64,000 bases of DNA from Marinobacterium arenosum (GTDB taxonomy: Bacteria; Pseudomonadota; Gammaproteobacteria; Pseudomonadales; Balneatricaceae), in assembly GCF_019795155.1 (NCBI RefSeq), contig NZ_JAILYN010000015.1:1-64000 (forward strand). Reading direction: 5' to 3'. Below the pieces are notes generated by a model that did not search any database, was not told where the DNA came from, and was given only the letters and a program-made list of their open reading frames with translations. A program made the translations under genes and the position numbers. This document shows, one piece after another, positions 8,548 through 17,927 of this stretch; within the stretch, counting starts at the first letter, position 1; each line of letters begins with the position of its first letter.

Positions 8548-9297
8548 TCAGTGCATATGCAGGCCGCCGTTGACCGACATATCGGCGCCGGTGATATAAC
8601 CGGATTCCTCTTCCGACAGGAAGGAGACCATACGACCGATCTCCTCCGGGGTGCCGAAACGGCCGACCGGGATAGTGCTGCAGATCTGCTGCTGGATCTC
8701 TTCGGCGATCTTGGCGACCATTGCGGTCTTGATATAGCCCGGCGATACGGTGTTGACAGTCACGCCCTTGCGCGCCACTTCCTGCGCAAGCGCCTTGGTA
8801 AAGCCGTGGATACCGGCTTTGGCGGCGGAGTAGTTACACTGACCGAACTGGCCTTTCTGGGCATTGACCGAGGAGATGTTGATCACCCGGCCCCAGCCTT
8901 TCTCGATCATCGGATTGATCACCAGGCGGGTCATGTGGAACATCGAATCCAGGTTGGCGGTCAGCACCTCGTCCCACTGTTCCCAGCTCATCTTCTTGAA
9001 CTGGCCGTCACGGGTGATGCCCGCGTTATTGACCAGCACGTCGACGGTGCTGCCGGTCATCTCTTCCACCGTGCGGATGCAGGCGGCGCAGGACTCGCCA
9101 TCGGTCACGTCGCCATAGGCAACCAGAATGTCATAGCCGTCCTTGCGCTGCTCCTCCTGCCAGGCCTTGGCCTTTTCATGATTACCACCGGCGTTGTAGC
9201 CCGCCACAACCCGAAAACCGCCATCGGCCAGCGAACGACAGATCGCGGTACCCAGACCACCCGTACCGCCGGTAACCAGTGCTACTTTCTGACTCAT
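8548..9297 (-). CDS. phaB: Acetoacetyl-CoA reductase (PhaB)
   Basis: 249 residues, a classical SDR. The NADPH-binding TGGTGGLG is at about 9-16, the NNAG motif near 92, the catalytic Ser in ISSVNAQKGQFGQ, and YSAAK with the catalytic Tyr/Lys near 156. The sequence follows Cupriavidus PhaB closely (GFRVVAGYNAG, NAGITRDGQFKKM, NGGLHMH). It reduces acetoacetyl-CoA to (R)-3-hydroxybutyryl-CoA for polyhydroxybutyrate. No phaA or phaC lies nearby. A FabG reading is less likely because of the PhaB-specific QKGQFGQ and C-terminal GGLHM. Confidence 0.93.
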   Translation of the reverse strand: MSQKVALVTGGTGGLGTAICRSLADGGFRVVAGYNAGGNHEKAKAWQEEQRKDGYDILVAYGDVTDGESCAACIRTVEEMTGSTVDVLVNNAGITRDGQFKKMSWEQWDEVLTANLDSMFHMTRLVINPMIEKGWGRVINISSVNAQKGQFGQCNYSAAKAGIHGFTKALAQEVARKGVTVNTVSPGYIKTAMVAKIAEEIQQQICSTIPVGRFGTPEEIGRMVSFLSEEESGYITGADMSVNGGLHMH

Positions 9298-9471
9298 GCT
9301 TCACATCCCCTTTATATTATTTATAGAGCCGCAAACCTTTGTCTGTCGGCGATAAAATCCCTTTTCTGAATTCAATCATAACGTCAAACCCAGTACGAAA
9401 TAACATGACTTTCGTTGTATAGGGATACCATATAACAGTGATGTGAAAAAGAGGTTACACGAAATAAAAAA

Positions 9472-10824
9472 CTAAGCGACTTCAACCGTTTTTAAGCGAG
9501 CGATATGACGTCGCATCCAGTAGAATGCAATGCCGGCGATCAAGATGTTGGCAATTACCAGCCCGGCGAACATCCCCGTCAGGCCGAACAGCTGGCTGCC
9601 CAGCCAACCACAGGGCACGTAGAGCAGGAACAACCGGGTAGCGCTGATCCGCATCGCCCGCAGCGGCTGATGCAGGGCGTTGAAGGCGGATGCGGTCAGG
9701 AAGGTTACCGCCTGGCAACCGAAACCAACCGGCACCAGCAACAACCAGAGCGCCAGCAATTCCTGCACCCGCGGGTCGTCGCTGAACAGCGCCGTCAGAG
9801 GCTCGCCGGCAACCAGCAGCAACAGGTACACCACCAGCTGCCAACCCAGCGCAAAGCGCACCGCCCCCAGATAGGCCCGTTGCACCCGCTCCACCTGGCC
9901 GGCACCGAAGTTCTGACTGATAAAAGGCGGCAGGGTCATCGACAACGCCAGGCAGGCCAGCAGCGAGATCGACTCCAACCGGTTGCCGACCCCGAACGCC
10001 GCCACCGCCTCGGTGCCATGTACCGCCACCAGCGCGGTCAACACCGCATTGGCCACCGGCGTCATCATGTTGGACAGTGCCGCCGGCAGGCCAATCTTCA
10101 TCACCTCGCGCCAGTGCCGCCAGATCCGCGCCGGCCGCAACGGTTGCAGCACCAGCATCTGCCGGCGGTGGTACAGCACGTGCAGGATCATCAGGGTGGT
10201 CAGCGCCCAGGCGATCAGGCTGGCGATCGCCGCACCCTCGATCCCCAGCGCCGGCACCGGCCCATAACCGAAGATCAGCAGCGGATCGAGCAGCAGATTA
10301 ATGCCGGACGACAGCGCCATCAATTTGGCCGGGGTCTTGGTATCGCCGCTGGCCCGCATCGCACTGTTGCCAACCATGTTGACCACCAGGAACACCGATC
10401 CCAGGAACCAGATCGACATATAGCTATCGATCAATGGCAGCAGCCGGGCGTCGGCCCCCATCAGACTGAAGACCGGCTCGATCAGCAATTTCGCCAGCAA
10501 CGAGATCAGCACCACCGTCACCGCGGTCATCAACAGGTTGTCGGTCGCCAGCGCCCCCGCCTCCGCCTGCCGCCCGGCACCGATCAGCTTGGCCAGGATA
10601 GCCGAGGTGCCGATACCGAAACCGATCGCCAGGCTGACGATGGAGAACGACACCGGAAAGGTGAAACCCAGCGCTGCCAGCGGATCGATCCCCAACTGGC
10701 CGACAAAATAGACATCGGCCAGGTTGAACAGCATCAAGCTGACGATGCCGAACATCATCGGCACCGTCATACGGGTCAGGGTTGGACGGATCTCGTCCTT
10801 AAGCAGATCGGGTTTGCTGGCCAT
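9472..10824 (-). CDS. MATE family multidrug/Na+ efflux protein
   Basis: 450 residues, about 12 transmembrane helices in two six-helix halves. It starts RPTLTRMTVPMMFGIVSLMLFNLADVYFVGQLG, the usual MATE opening, with the second half beginning near GLPAALSNMMTPVANAVL. It exports cationic or drug-like compounds using a Na+ or H+ gradient. It stands alone: 175 bp of AT-rich sequence separates it from phaB, and the terminator of the next operon is upstream. Substrate not predictable. Confidence 0.92.
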   Translation of the reverse strand: MASKPDLLKDEIRPTLTRMTVPMMFGIVSLMLFNLADVYFVGQLGIDPLAALGFTFPVSFSIVSLAIGFGIGTSAILAKLIGAGRQAEAGALATDNLLMTAVTVVLISLLAKLLIEPVFSLMGADARLLPLIDSYMSIWFLGSVFLVVNMVGNSAMRASGDTKTPAKLMALSSGINLLLDPLLIFGYGPVPALGIEGAAIASLIAWALTTLMILHVLYHRRQMLVLQPLRPARIWRHWREVMKIGLPAALSNMMTPVANAVLTALVAVHGTEAVAAFGVGNRLESISLLACLALSMTLPPFISQNFGAGQVERVQRAYLGAVRFALGWQLVVYLLLLVAGEPLTALFSDDPRVQELLALWLLLVPVGFGCQAVTFLTASAFNALHQPLRAMRISATRLFLLYVPCGWLGSQLFGLTGMFAGLVIANILIAGIAFYWMRRHIARLKTVEVA

Positions 10825-10923
10825 GGGGAAAGTCTGTATTGAGGTGCTGCCATGCTAACGCGTTCCCATACGACTACAAGGGATGTTTGCGGGACGCTCT
10901 GTTGCAGTGGACAAGGCGGTATC

Positions 10924-10954
10924 AAAAAGAAAAAAGCCCGGACAGGGTCCGGGC
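10924..10954 (-). terminator. Rho-independent terminator of the DUF1329 operon
   Basis: GCCCGGAC (10936-10943), loop AGG, GTCCGGGC (10947-10954). On the minus strand the stem is followed by a long U-rich run. It lies 64 bp beyond the DUF1329 stop codon and ends the four-gene operon that starts at 17524. Confidence 0.9.
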
Positions 10955-11017
10955 AAACTCTACTCAAGCTTTGGGCACCTGAACAGACGAACTCTCTGAT
11001 AAGCGCATACTTGCTTG

Positions 11018-12328
11018 TTAACGACCGGAAGCACGCATGTTCTGTACGGTGAACTTGCTGGCCGGGCTCAGGCTGGGATCCACCAGCCCCTTGAACTGCC
11101 CGGTGGTGCAGTGCTGGGCCTGGGTATCGATCATGCTGAAGGAGTCATCGATCGATACGCCGGTGCCCTTGTTGGCCGGCAGGTGGTGGTCCGGGTGCGC
11201 CTGACCGATGGTCCAGGCTTTCCACAGATCGCCCTTGCGGTCGTAGGTATTGGTACGCGGGATGGTGAAGGTCTGCGCATCCATGTAGTGCACCCGCTTG
11301 CTGATCGGGTGGTTCGGGTCGACCGGCACCGCTTCCACTTCGTACACCTTACGCAGCTGCCAGCTGACCTGCGGGAAGCAGCCGCCCTTGCCGCCGAACG
11401 CAACCACCTGATAACCGTCCTCATCCTGGTGGGTTTCGCTGTCCAGCGCCATCTCGTTGTGGTTGTACATCGGCAGCAGCATGCTCTTGGCGCCCTTGAA
11501 GGTCCACTTCATGTCACTGATACGACCGTTATAGCCCTCGAAATCCTCGATCATGATATCGGAGCCGAGGAAGGCATCGGTCACCTGCCCTGTCGACAGG
11601 CGGCGTACACGGCGCTGGAAGCCGAGGTACAGGTAGGCGTTATCCCGCTTCAGATCGTCCTCGTAACGGTGAATCAACAGCTGAGTGTTCTTCACGTCAA
11701 ACGGTTCGACCACCTGAACGTAGGTGCCACGGAACAGGTTGGACGGGTTGGGCGTGATCGCCGGTACCGGCGCCTGTTGGGTACGGTGGGTGAAGTTCAG
11801 GAAGTGGAAATTGAACTTCAGCGTGCGCTCGACCTTGCTGTTGTTCATGTTGCGGAACTTCCAATAGAACGGCGAGATGGCGGCGGAATCGCCCCAGTTG
11901 TAGCCGTACTTGAAGTTCCAGGCCAGCTTCTCGCCCGCCCGCGGATCATCCAGCGAGGGCTCCTCGACAAACGGACGACCGGCGTCAGCCCCTTCAATCT
12001 CACCCACCTTGGCGCCCAGTTTGACCTTGCCCAGACGTTCCTTGGTCGCATCGATATAGCTGGCGTGAAGGTCGAAGGAGGTGGTATCGCCCACGTTGAT
12101 CTCATAGTCACCGGCCTTGACGAACTCAAGCATCGCCGGGTCCAGCACATCCTTGGCCTTCTGCCAGTTATCCTTGTTGATCACCATGCCCGGCTGGATA
12201 CCCTCAACCTGCGGTTTACCGCTCTTGTAGGGATAGAAGGAGTTCTCCAGATCCTGCAGGGTGGCCGCCACGGCCGGGGTTGCCATACCAGCGGCAACAA
12301 TCAGGCTTAATGCACTCATTTTCAGCAT
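11018..12328 (-). CDS. DUF1329 periplasmic protein
   Basis: 436 residues. A Sec signal peptide is clear (LSLIVAAGMATPAVAA, cleavage near residue 22). The body is the DUF1329 family, which has a LolB-like lipid-binding beta fold. Typical features are WNFKYGYNWGD, the FNFHFLNFTHRTQ segment and a terminal FTVQNMRASGR. It is the last gene of an operon with DUF1302, an RND/MMPL transporter and a YCF48-like lipoprotein, a combination recurrent in Proteobacteria that use hydrophobic substrates. A role as periplasmic carrier between the inner-membrane transporter and the DUF1302 protein is inference. Confidence 0.9.
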   Translation of the reverse strand: MLKMSALSLIVAAGMATPAVAATLQDLENSFYPYKSGKPQVEGIQPGMVINKDNWQKAKDVLDPAMLEFVKAGDYEINVGDTTSFDLHASYIDATKERLGKVKLGAKVGEIEGADAGRPFVEEPSLDDPRAGEKLAWNFKYGYNWGDSAAISPFYWKFRNMNNSKVERTLKFNFHFLNFTHRTQQAPVPAITPNPSNLFRGTYVQVVEPFDVKNTQLLIHRYEDDLKRDNAYLYLGFQRRVRRLSTGQVTDAFLGSDIMIEDFEGYNGRISDMKWTFKGAKSMLLPMYNHNEMALDSETHQDEDGYQVVAFGGKGGCFPQVSWQLRKVYEVEAVPVDPNHPISKRVHYMDAQTFTIPRTNTYDRKGDLWKAWTIGQAHPDHHLPANKGTGVSIDDSFSMIDTQAQHCTTGQFKGLVDPSLSPASKFTVQNMRASGR

Positions 12329-12357
12329 TTTTGATCACCTTTCTTATTTTCTTGTAG

Positions 12358-14040
12358 TTAGAAGCTGTAACGGACAGTCAGTTGAATCTCATCTTCCTGA
12401 TTGGCAACGCCGATCGGACCGTTGCTAAAGCGAGCCAGCGGCTCGTAATCGTTGGGAGTGGCACCTGCACCGTTGTTGACACTCCAGTCGAAGGTTTCGT
12501 CGCCACCGGTCTTGAAGTTGGCCCCCAGGGTCAGCTTCCAGTTGTCGGTCGGCAGCCACTCCACGGACGGCGCGATGGCGGTGGCGCCGGCGCGGAAATC
12601 ATGCGCGACGATAAGCTGCGGGCTCAGACGGTCGCTCATCCACCAGCCTTTAACCAGCAGGGTACCGATCCAGTTGTCCTCGAAATCCGGCATATCGGTT
12701 TCATAATCGAGGATGTGCTGACCGAACAGCTGGGCCGAGATCAGGAATGCACGCGTCTCGTTCAGTGCCGGGATCAACTGGTTCTTGTCGAAACCGATCA
12801 CGTAACGCAGCATGTCGGTTTCCTTATGCCCATCGGTATCGCGCGGCAGCTCTTCGCCGTGGGTATAGGTGGTCTCCAGCCGCCAGACCGCATCCATCGC
12901 CTGCGAGTAGTAATCGATGGAGCCGCCGACCAGGTTCACCCTCGGGAACTTGATGTCGAACACGCCATCGGTCGCCGGGATCGGCAGCCCCGGCGCCAGA
13001 GGACGGAAATGCAGCGACGGCAGCTGCTGGCGGTAGTGCAGCGCGTTCAGGGAGAAGGTCAGGTCGCCGTAGACCCCTTCCCACTTGACCCCCAGTTGGG
13101 TGTTGTCCAGCGCCCAATCCGGATCTTCCACATCGTGGATGATCGGCACCGCCGAGCCATAGGGGTTGGCACCGCCCGGGAAGGCCGCGCCCGGCAGCAG
13201 GTTCAGGTTCATCGAAGAGCTGAAGAAACAGCCGGCATCCAGGATGCGATAAGCCTGGCCACAGGTACCCAGGTTGCTGGGCCGGAACTTGTCGAAGTTC
13301 CAGACCACCGCCAGGTTGGAGTCGTCGAAGGTGCCGGTCGGCCCCATACGCCACTCCGCCTGGGCGATCCACTGCGGAATACGGATATCTTCCAGTTCGT
13401 CGTAGATGCTGTGGCGCGAGTAATCGACCGGGTTGATCACGTCCAGTACGCGGAACAGGTCGGTACGGCCCCAGACCACCTGCTGCTTACCGATGCGGAA
13501 TGACAGTTGGTCGCCGTTGTCCAGGTTACGGGTGGCATCGATATAGAACTCGCGCAGGAAATCCAGTTCATCGTTGAAATCCGGGAAGCGCGCATCATCC
13601 TCGTCATGATCCATGTAACCATCGAGGTTGTTGCACAGGGTTGGATCGTTATCACAGGGGAACGGCACGCCGGCAGACAGGAAGGGGCCACCGGTTGCGC
13701 TACCCTGCGGATGCCAGTTGGAGCCCAGGTAGGGCTCGGTGGCATCTTTGCCGAACTCGTCGTCATTAAGGTCGTAGACACCGTCATAGGTGGCGCGCAG
13801 CACACCGTTCAGCGTTACATCGGTCCAGGCACCGGAGGATTCCAGCGGCTTCAGAAACTCCGCCTGGGCGGTGTTGCGGAATTTTGAAATGCCCCGCCCC
13901 TCGCGGTAATAGGTGGCATTCTCGACGAAACCGGCCCACTGGGTCTCGGCGGCGCTCACCGTCGCAGCCTGTGACATGCCGATTGCCACGACCACCCCCG
14001 CGGCCAGCTTGTTAAAAGACATTGTTATTTTTTTTGTCAT
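12358..14040 (-). CDS. DUF1302 outer-membrane protein
   Basis: 560 residues. The signal peptide runs MTKKITMSFNKLAAGVVVAIG and ends in AATVSAAE. The mature part is rich in alternating aromatic beta-strands and ends in the outer-membrane signature LTVRYSF (terminal Phe), pointing to a beta-barrel. DUF1302 motifs include the LREFYIDATRNLDNGDQLSFRIGKQ-type strand (cut here) followed by VVWGRTDLFRVLDVINPVDYS. It is 18 bp upstream of the end of the RND gene's neighbour and co-transcribed with DUF1329. Probably passage of hydrophobic molecules across the outer membrane, not proven. Confidence 0.9.
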   Translation of the reverse strand: MTKKITMSFNKLAAGVVVAIGMSQAATVSAAETQWAGFVENATYYREGRGISKFRNTAQAEFLKPLESSGAWTDVTLNGVLRATYDGVYDLNDDEFGKDATEPYLGSNWHPQGSATGGPFLSAGVPFPCDNDPTLCNNLDGYMDHDEDDARFPDFNDELDFLREFYIDATRNLDNGDQLSFRIGKQQVVWGRTDLFRVLDVINPVDYSRHSIYDELEDIRIPQWIAQAEWRMGPTGTFDDSNLAVVWNFDKFRPSNLGTCGQAYRILDAGCFFSSSMNLNLLPGAAFPGGANPYGSAVPIIHDVEDPDWALDNTQLGVKWEGVYGDLTFSLNALHYRQQLPSLHFRPLAPGLPIPATDGVFDIKFPRVNLVGGSIDYYSQAMDAVWRLETTYTHGEELPRDTDGHKETDMLRYVIGFDKNQLIPALNETRAFLISAQLFGQHILDYETDMPDFEDNWIGTLLVKGWWMSDRLSPQLIVAHDFRAGATAIAPSVEWLPTDNWKLTLGANFKTGGDETFDWSVNNGAGATPNDYEPLARFSNGPIGVANQEDEIQLTVRYSF

Positions 14041-14061
14041 CGTTGGTTGTCCCCTCAGGCT

Positions 14062-16485
14062 TTAACTTCTCAACACACATTCGTCCACGGACGCGTCATG
14101 GTGAATGACACCATCCTCGTCCTCGTAGGCCTCACAGATGAATTTCGGCTTGAACACCAGCACCCAGCTCGGCACCAGCAGCATCGCGGCGGCACCGTTC
14201 AGCAGCACCATCACGATCAGCAGCAGGGCGGCATCGGACTGGAAGCGCAGGTCGGACAGGGCCACCCACATCACGATGCCGGCAATCAGGGTGATAGCGG
14301 TAAAGCTGATCGCCAGACCGGTGGTGCTGATGGCGCGCTTCACCGCTGCTTTGAGATCCCGCAGCAGCACCATCTCGGCGCGGATACGGTCCATCATGTA
14401 GATCGAGTAGTCGATGCCGACACCGACGCCGACGGCGATGATCGGCACCGTATTGATATTGATCCCCATCTGGCTGATACCCATGTAGGCATAGGTCAGC
14501 GTGGTGGCGAACAGCATCGCCATGAACATCATCGCGCCGGCCATCAGCGACTGGTAGAAGAACATCACCATCGCGAAGATCAGCAGGAACACCAGCGGCA
14601 AGACCCAGAGGTTGGTCTCATAGGCTGCCTCGTTCATCGACGCGGTGACACCGATGGTGCCGCCGGCCAGGCGGATGGTCAGACCCTCGACCTCGTTGCC
14701 GTGTTCGGCGATCCACTGCTTGGCGGTGTGGATAGCGCGACGGATCGTCTCGCCCTGATGGTCCTTGTAGTAGAAAACCAGGTTGGCGACACGCTCATCG
14801 GTATCGACAAACTCCTTCAGCGCGCCAGGGATCGGGCTGGACATCATGTAGGTGAACATCAGGCCGCCGACGTACATCTCATCGTTCGGGATCTGCGCCC
14901 AGCGCGGATCATCGTTGTGCAGCAGGCGGTTGACCTGCTTGACCAGGTCGGGAATCCCCTTGGCGCCGCCAACATCCGGGTCGAGCAGCATATGACGCTG
15001 CAGGTCGGCCAGCGCACGCAGCACCTCCGGCCGCTTGATACCGCCCTTGTCGACCGTTTCAGCAACGATGTACATCTCTTCGGAGCCCGGGAAGCTGTCG
15101 TTTACCGCCTTGGAGCTGATGTTGTAATCATGATCCTGGTAGAGGATCGGACTGCCCGGCTCCGATTCGCCGATCACCACCTTGGAACTGAAGTACCAGC
15201 CGCCGACCAGCAGCAGCGCACCGATCAACAGCGCGTTCTTTGCCGCCCGCTCGCCGCTGACGATATTGGCGCAGGCATAACCGACGTTACGGAAGACGTT
15301 GTGTTTGATAGCGTGCTTTTTCGGCTTCGGCAGAATCGACAGCAGCAGCGGCACCGCCAGCAGCACGGTAATGATGATGCTCAGCGCCCAGAGCGAGGCG
15401 TAGTGGGCCAGTTTGGTGTTCAGCGGAATGGAACCGATGGCGATCAGCAACAGGCCGATGGCGTCGGACACCACACCCAGACTGCCGGGCCGGAACAGGC
15501 TTTCGAAAGTGGTCTGGGCCGCCCGGTGATGGTCGGCATGGTCGTTCAGCTCCAGGTAGTAGCGCTCGACGATCTGGATACCGTGCGACATCGCGCGGGC
15601 CGAGATCAGGAACGGGATCACCAGGCCGAGCGGGTCGAGGTTATAGCCGAACAGTGAGATGATTCCGATCCCCCAGATCGACGACACGATCACCGCCGCC
15701 AGCGGAATCAATACCCCGTAGGCCTTGCGGAAATAGAAGATCAGCAGCGCCAGCATGATCAGCGCGGTGAACAGGAAGATCTCGATGATCTGATCCAGGT
15801 ACTGGTAGGCCCAGCCCACCAGCATCGGCTGGCCGGTAACGTGGATCCGGATACCATCCACGCTTTCGGTGGCGCGCATCTGCTGGATCTCGTCGAAGGT
15901 CTTCTGGTAATCGAGCTGGCCCTCGTTGAGCTGCGCCTTGACCAGCGCCATCTTGAAGTCCGGGCTCACCAGCGGGCCGTACACCCGCGGATCAGCGACC
16001 ACGTCGCTGCGCATCTGTTCCAGCGCGGCGGCATCCATCTCGCCACCCTGCGGGTCGTAATAGGATTCGGAGTTGACGTTGCCTTCCGGGGTCATCCACA
16101 CCTTACGCGAGTTGCGATGGGTCAGGCTGGCCACCAGGTTGTGGTTGATGCCGGGCAGGCTATCCACCGCCATGGTGATACGGTGAATCTTCTCCAGCGC
16201 CTGGTTGGTGAAGATGGTGCCCTGCTCCACCTCGACCCCGACGATGATCACGTTGGCGCCACCGAAGGACTCCTTGATCTCGTTATGCAACTCGATATAG
16301 GGATGGCTCTGCGGCAACAGGTCGGCGAAGTCGGAATACATCTTCACGCCCGGTATTTGATAGGCGAAGAACAGGGTTACCGCCAGAATCAGGCTCAGGA
16401 TGATTTTCGGATGCCGGAACACGGATTCATCCAGACTGTGTAAAAAGTGCGTCGCCTTGTGGGCGTCTGGGGATCTCTTATCCAT
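14062..16485 (-). CDS. RND/MMPL-family transporter
   Basis: 807 residues, about 11-12 transmembrane helices in two repeats. Each repeat has one helix, a large periplasmic loop and a five-helix bundle. The helix-4 signature of the second half, VGVGVGIDYSIYMMDRIRAE, and the first half's LIPFLISARAMSHGIQIVERY correspond to the proton-relay region of MMPL/RND lipid and hopanoid exporters. It lacks a TolC partner and has DUF1302/DUF1329 partners instead. Direction and substrate of transport are unknown; hydrophobic lipids, sterols or hydrocarbons are the usual proposals. Confidence 0.9.
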   Translation of the reverse strand: MDKRSPDAHKATHFLHSLDESVFRHPKIILSLILAVTLFFAYQIPGVKMYSDFADLLPQSHPYIELHNEIKESFGGANVIIVGVEVEQGTIFTNQALEKIHRITMAVDSLPGINHNLVASLTHRNSRKVWMTPEGNVNSESYYDPQGGEMDAAALEQMRSDVVADPRVYGPLVSPDFKMALVKAQLNEGQLDYQKTFDEIQQMRATESVDGIRIHVTGQPMLVGWAYQYLDQIIEIFLFTALIMLALLIFYFRKAYGVLIPLAAVIVSSIWGIGIISLFGYNLDPLGLVIPFLISARAMSHGIQIVERYYLELNDHADHHRAAQTTFESLFRPGSLGVVSDAIGLLLIAIGSIPLNTKLAHYASLWALSIIITVLLAVPLLLSILPKPKKHAIKHNVFRNVGYACANIVSGERAAKNALLIGALLLVGGWYFSSKVVIGESEPGSPILYQDHDYNISSKAVNDSFPGSEEMYIVAETVDKGGIKRPEVLRALADLQRHMLLDPDVGGAKGIPDLVKQVNRLLHNDDPRWAQIPNDEMYVGGLMFTYMMSSPIPGALKEFVDTDERVANLVFYYKDHQGETIRRAIHTAKQWIAEHGNEVEGLTIRLAGGTIGVTASMNEAAYETNLWVLPLVFLLIFAMVMFFYQSLMAGAMMFMAMLFATTLTYAYMGISQMGININTVPIIAVGVGVGIDYSIYMMDRIRAEMVLLRDLKAAVKRAISTTGLAISFTAITLIAGIVMWVALSDLRFQSDAALLLIVMVLLNGAAAMLLVPSWVLVFKPKFICEAYEDEDGVIHHDASVDECVLRS

Positions 16486-16507
16486 AATGCGTTGGGCCTG
16501 TTTCTTG

Positions 16508-17524
16508 TTATTTGATGACTACGGTAAAGAGCGCGCCCCAGCCGCCGGCGACCAGCAGCTGATTGTCATTGAGCGCTTCACCGTCGCGCAGGTAGACCGG
16601 AATATTGGGCGTGGCGATACGGCGCCAGCTGTCGCCGTTCAATTCCAGCACAGTGCCGTGATCACCCAGTGCAAACAGACGATCACCGGACTTGTGGAAG
16701 CCGTAGAGGGGGGATTCGGTAGGGGTTACCTGGGCCTGCCAGCTCAGACCGCCATCCTCGGTATGCAGAATGGTGCCGCTAAGACCTGCCGCCCAGCCCT
16801 GAGCGGCATTAGTGAAATGGACACCCTGCGGATAGAAATCATCAGGCATGTACTCGGACGGCTGCCAGTTGCGGCCGCCGTCCCTGCTTTTAGCCACCAG
16901 CCCGAATTCGCCGGAAACCACCACCTGATCGCCGTCCAGGAACTGGATTGCGGTCAGCATGGCATCTTCGTTGAGGCTGTTTTGATTCCAGCTGACGCCT
17001 TTATCGGCGCTGCCCAGAATGGTGGAGAAACTGCCTACCACCCACAGACCGTTGTCCGGGGCGCAGGTCAGTGCCAGCACATCTTCTTCGGTCGGCAGTT
17101 CTACGGCTTGCCAGTGAAGTCCTTTTGCATCGCTGGTCCAAACCTGACGTTCCATGCTCAATGCCGCAAAGCTTTGATCCGGGCAGACCACCAGGTCGAT
17201 CAACGCCGGCTGTCCCGGCAACACCATGCGCTGCCAGTCAGCCGCGTTTCGGTCTTTGGTCAGCACCAAACCATCGCCACCGACAGCCACCAGCGTGCTG
17301 TCATTGGCGGCCAACGCCTGGAACTGATCGGTACGGCGTATAGATTTGGCCTGCTCCTGTTCGACCCCCTCGAGATTCAGCGGTGCCTCACAGCCACTGA
17401 GCAATACCGGCAGGGCGGCTGCAGCAAGAACTCCTGATACACGTTTTACAAATGAAGACTGAGGAGAAACCGCCGCGGGGGTAGTTTCAGCCTCGATGCG
17501 CTTTCTTGTAGTTATTGACGTCAT
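16508..17524 (-). CDS. YCF48/BNR-repeat lipoprotein
   Basis: 338 residues. A lipobox LLSGC places the lipidated Cys at residue 45 after a long basic n-region. The rest is a beta-propeller of about five BNR/YCF48 blades with repeated W-x(n)-G-x-D-G-GxxW patterns (SRDGGRNWQPS, TEDGGLSWQAQ, SADKGVSWNQN). YCF48 itself assists photosystem II assembly. The bacterial relatives next to RND/DUF1302 genes are thought to be assembly or scaffold factors of the transport complex. It is the first gene of the operon, and its promoter lies in 17525-17927. Confidence 0.88.
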   Translation of the reverse strand: MTSITTRKRIEAETTPAAVSPQSSFVKRVSGVLAAAALPVLLSGCEAPLNLEGVEQEQAKSIRRTDQFQALAANDSTLVAVGGDGLVLTKDRNAADWQRMVLPGQPALIDLVVCPDQSFAALSMERQVWTSDAKGLHWQAVELPTEEDVLALTCAPDNGLWVVGSFSTILGSADKGVSWNQNSLNEDAMLTAIQFLDGDQVVVSGEFGLVAKSRDGGRNWQPSEYMPDDFYPQGVHFTNAAQGWAAGLSGTILHTEDGGLSWQAQVTPTESPLYGFHKSGDRLFALGDHGTVLELNGDSWRRIATPNIPVYLRDGEALNDNQLLVAGGWGALFTVVIK

Positions 17525-17927
17525 CGCTCTACTTCACCAACTGTCATGAAAATCGGTGCACATGCACCTGGCATGGCGGTTAGAGCAACGGCTGTGCCAG
17601 AGCTGAAAACCGGCGCTGAAAACAGCCTGACGAATATCTATTAGCGTTTGTTTTTAAAGGGTTTTATTTTTATCCGCGGGTGCTTGATCAAGCCGGTCGA
17701 CAGCGATTCTCGATATTCGCTGGCAGTCGGCATTTGATGAAAAGATCACTAATTCATCACCTACTCAATGCAGGGTTAAGCAAATCATCAACTGGCCACG
17801 GGGTCTCGTTAAGTCGGCCTCACCAAAGAACCCGATCGGGTAAAACAGAGCCCTTTCCGCCACCTAATCCATACTTAGAAAAGCCTCGCTCCGACGGTTT
17901 CAGGAATGGTTTTATCAGGGGACAGCT
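17525..17927. other. Intergenic region between divergent genes, with a palindrome
   Basis: About 400 bp, AT-richer than its surroundings, with no supportable gene. It must hold promoters for the leftward YCF48-RND-DUF1302-DUF1329 operon and the rightward cNMP-binding gene. A short perfect palindrome, GGTGCA-CA-TGCACC at 17555-17568, lies 30 bp before the YCF48 start and may be an operator. No -10/-35 pair is convincing enough to call. Confidence 0.5.

Noticed and set aside
14047-15657. 536-codon plus-strand frame across the RND gene
   Set aside because: Antisense shadow of a transporter with clear MMPL motifs; composition dominated by His, Gln and Asp.
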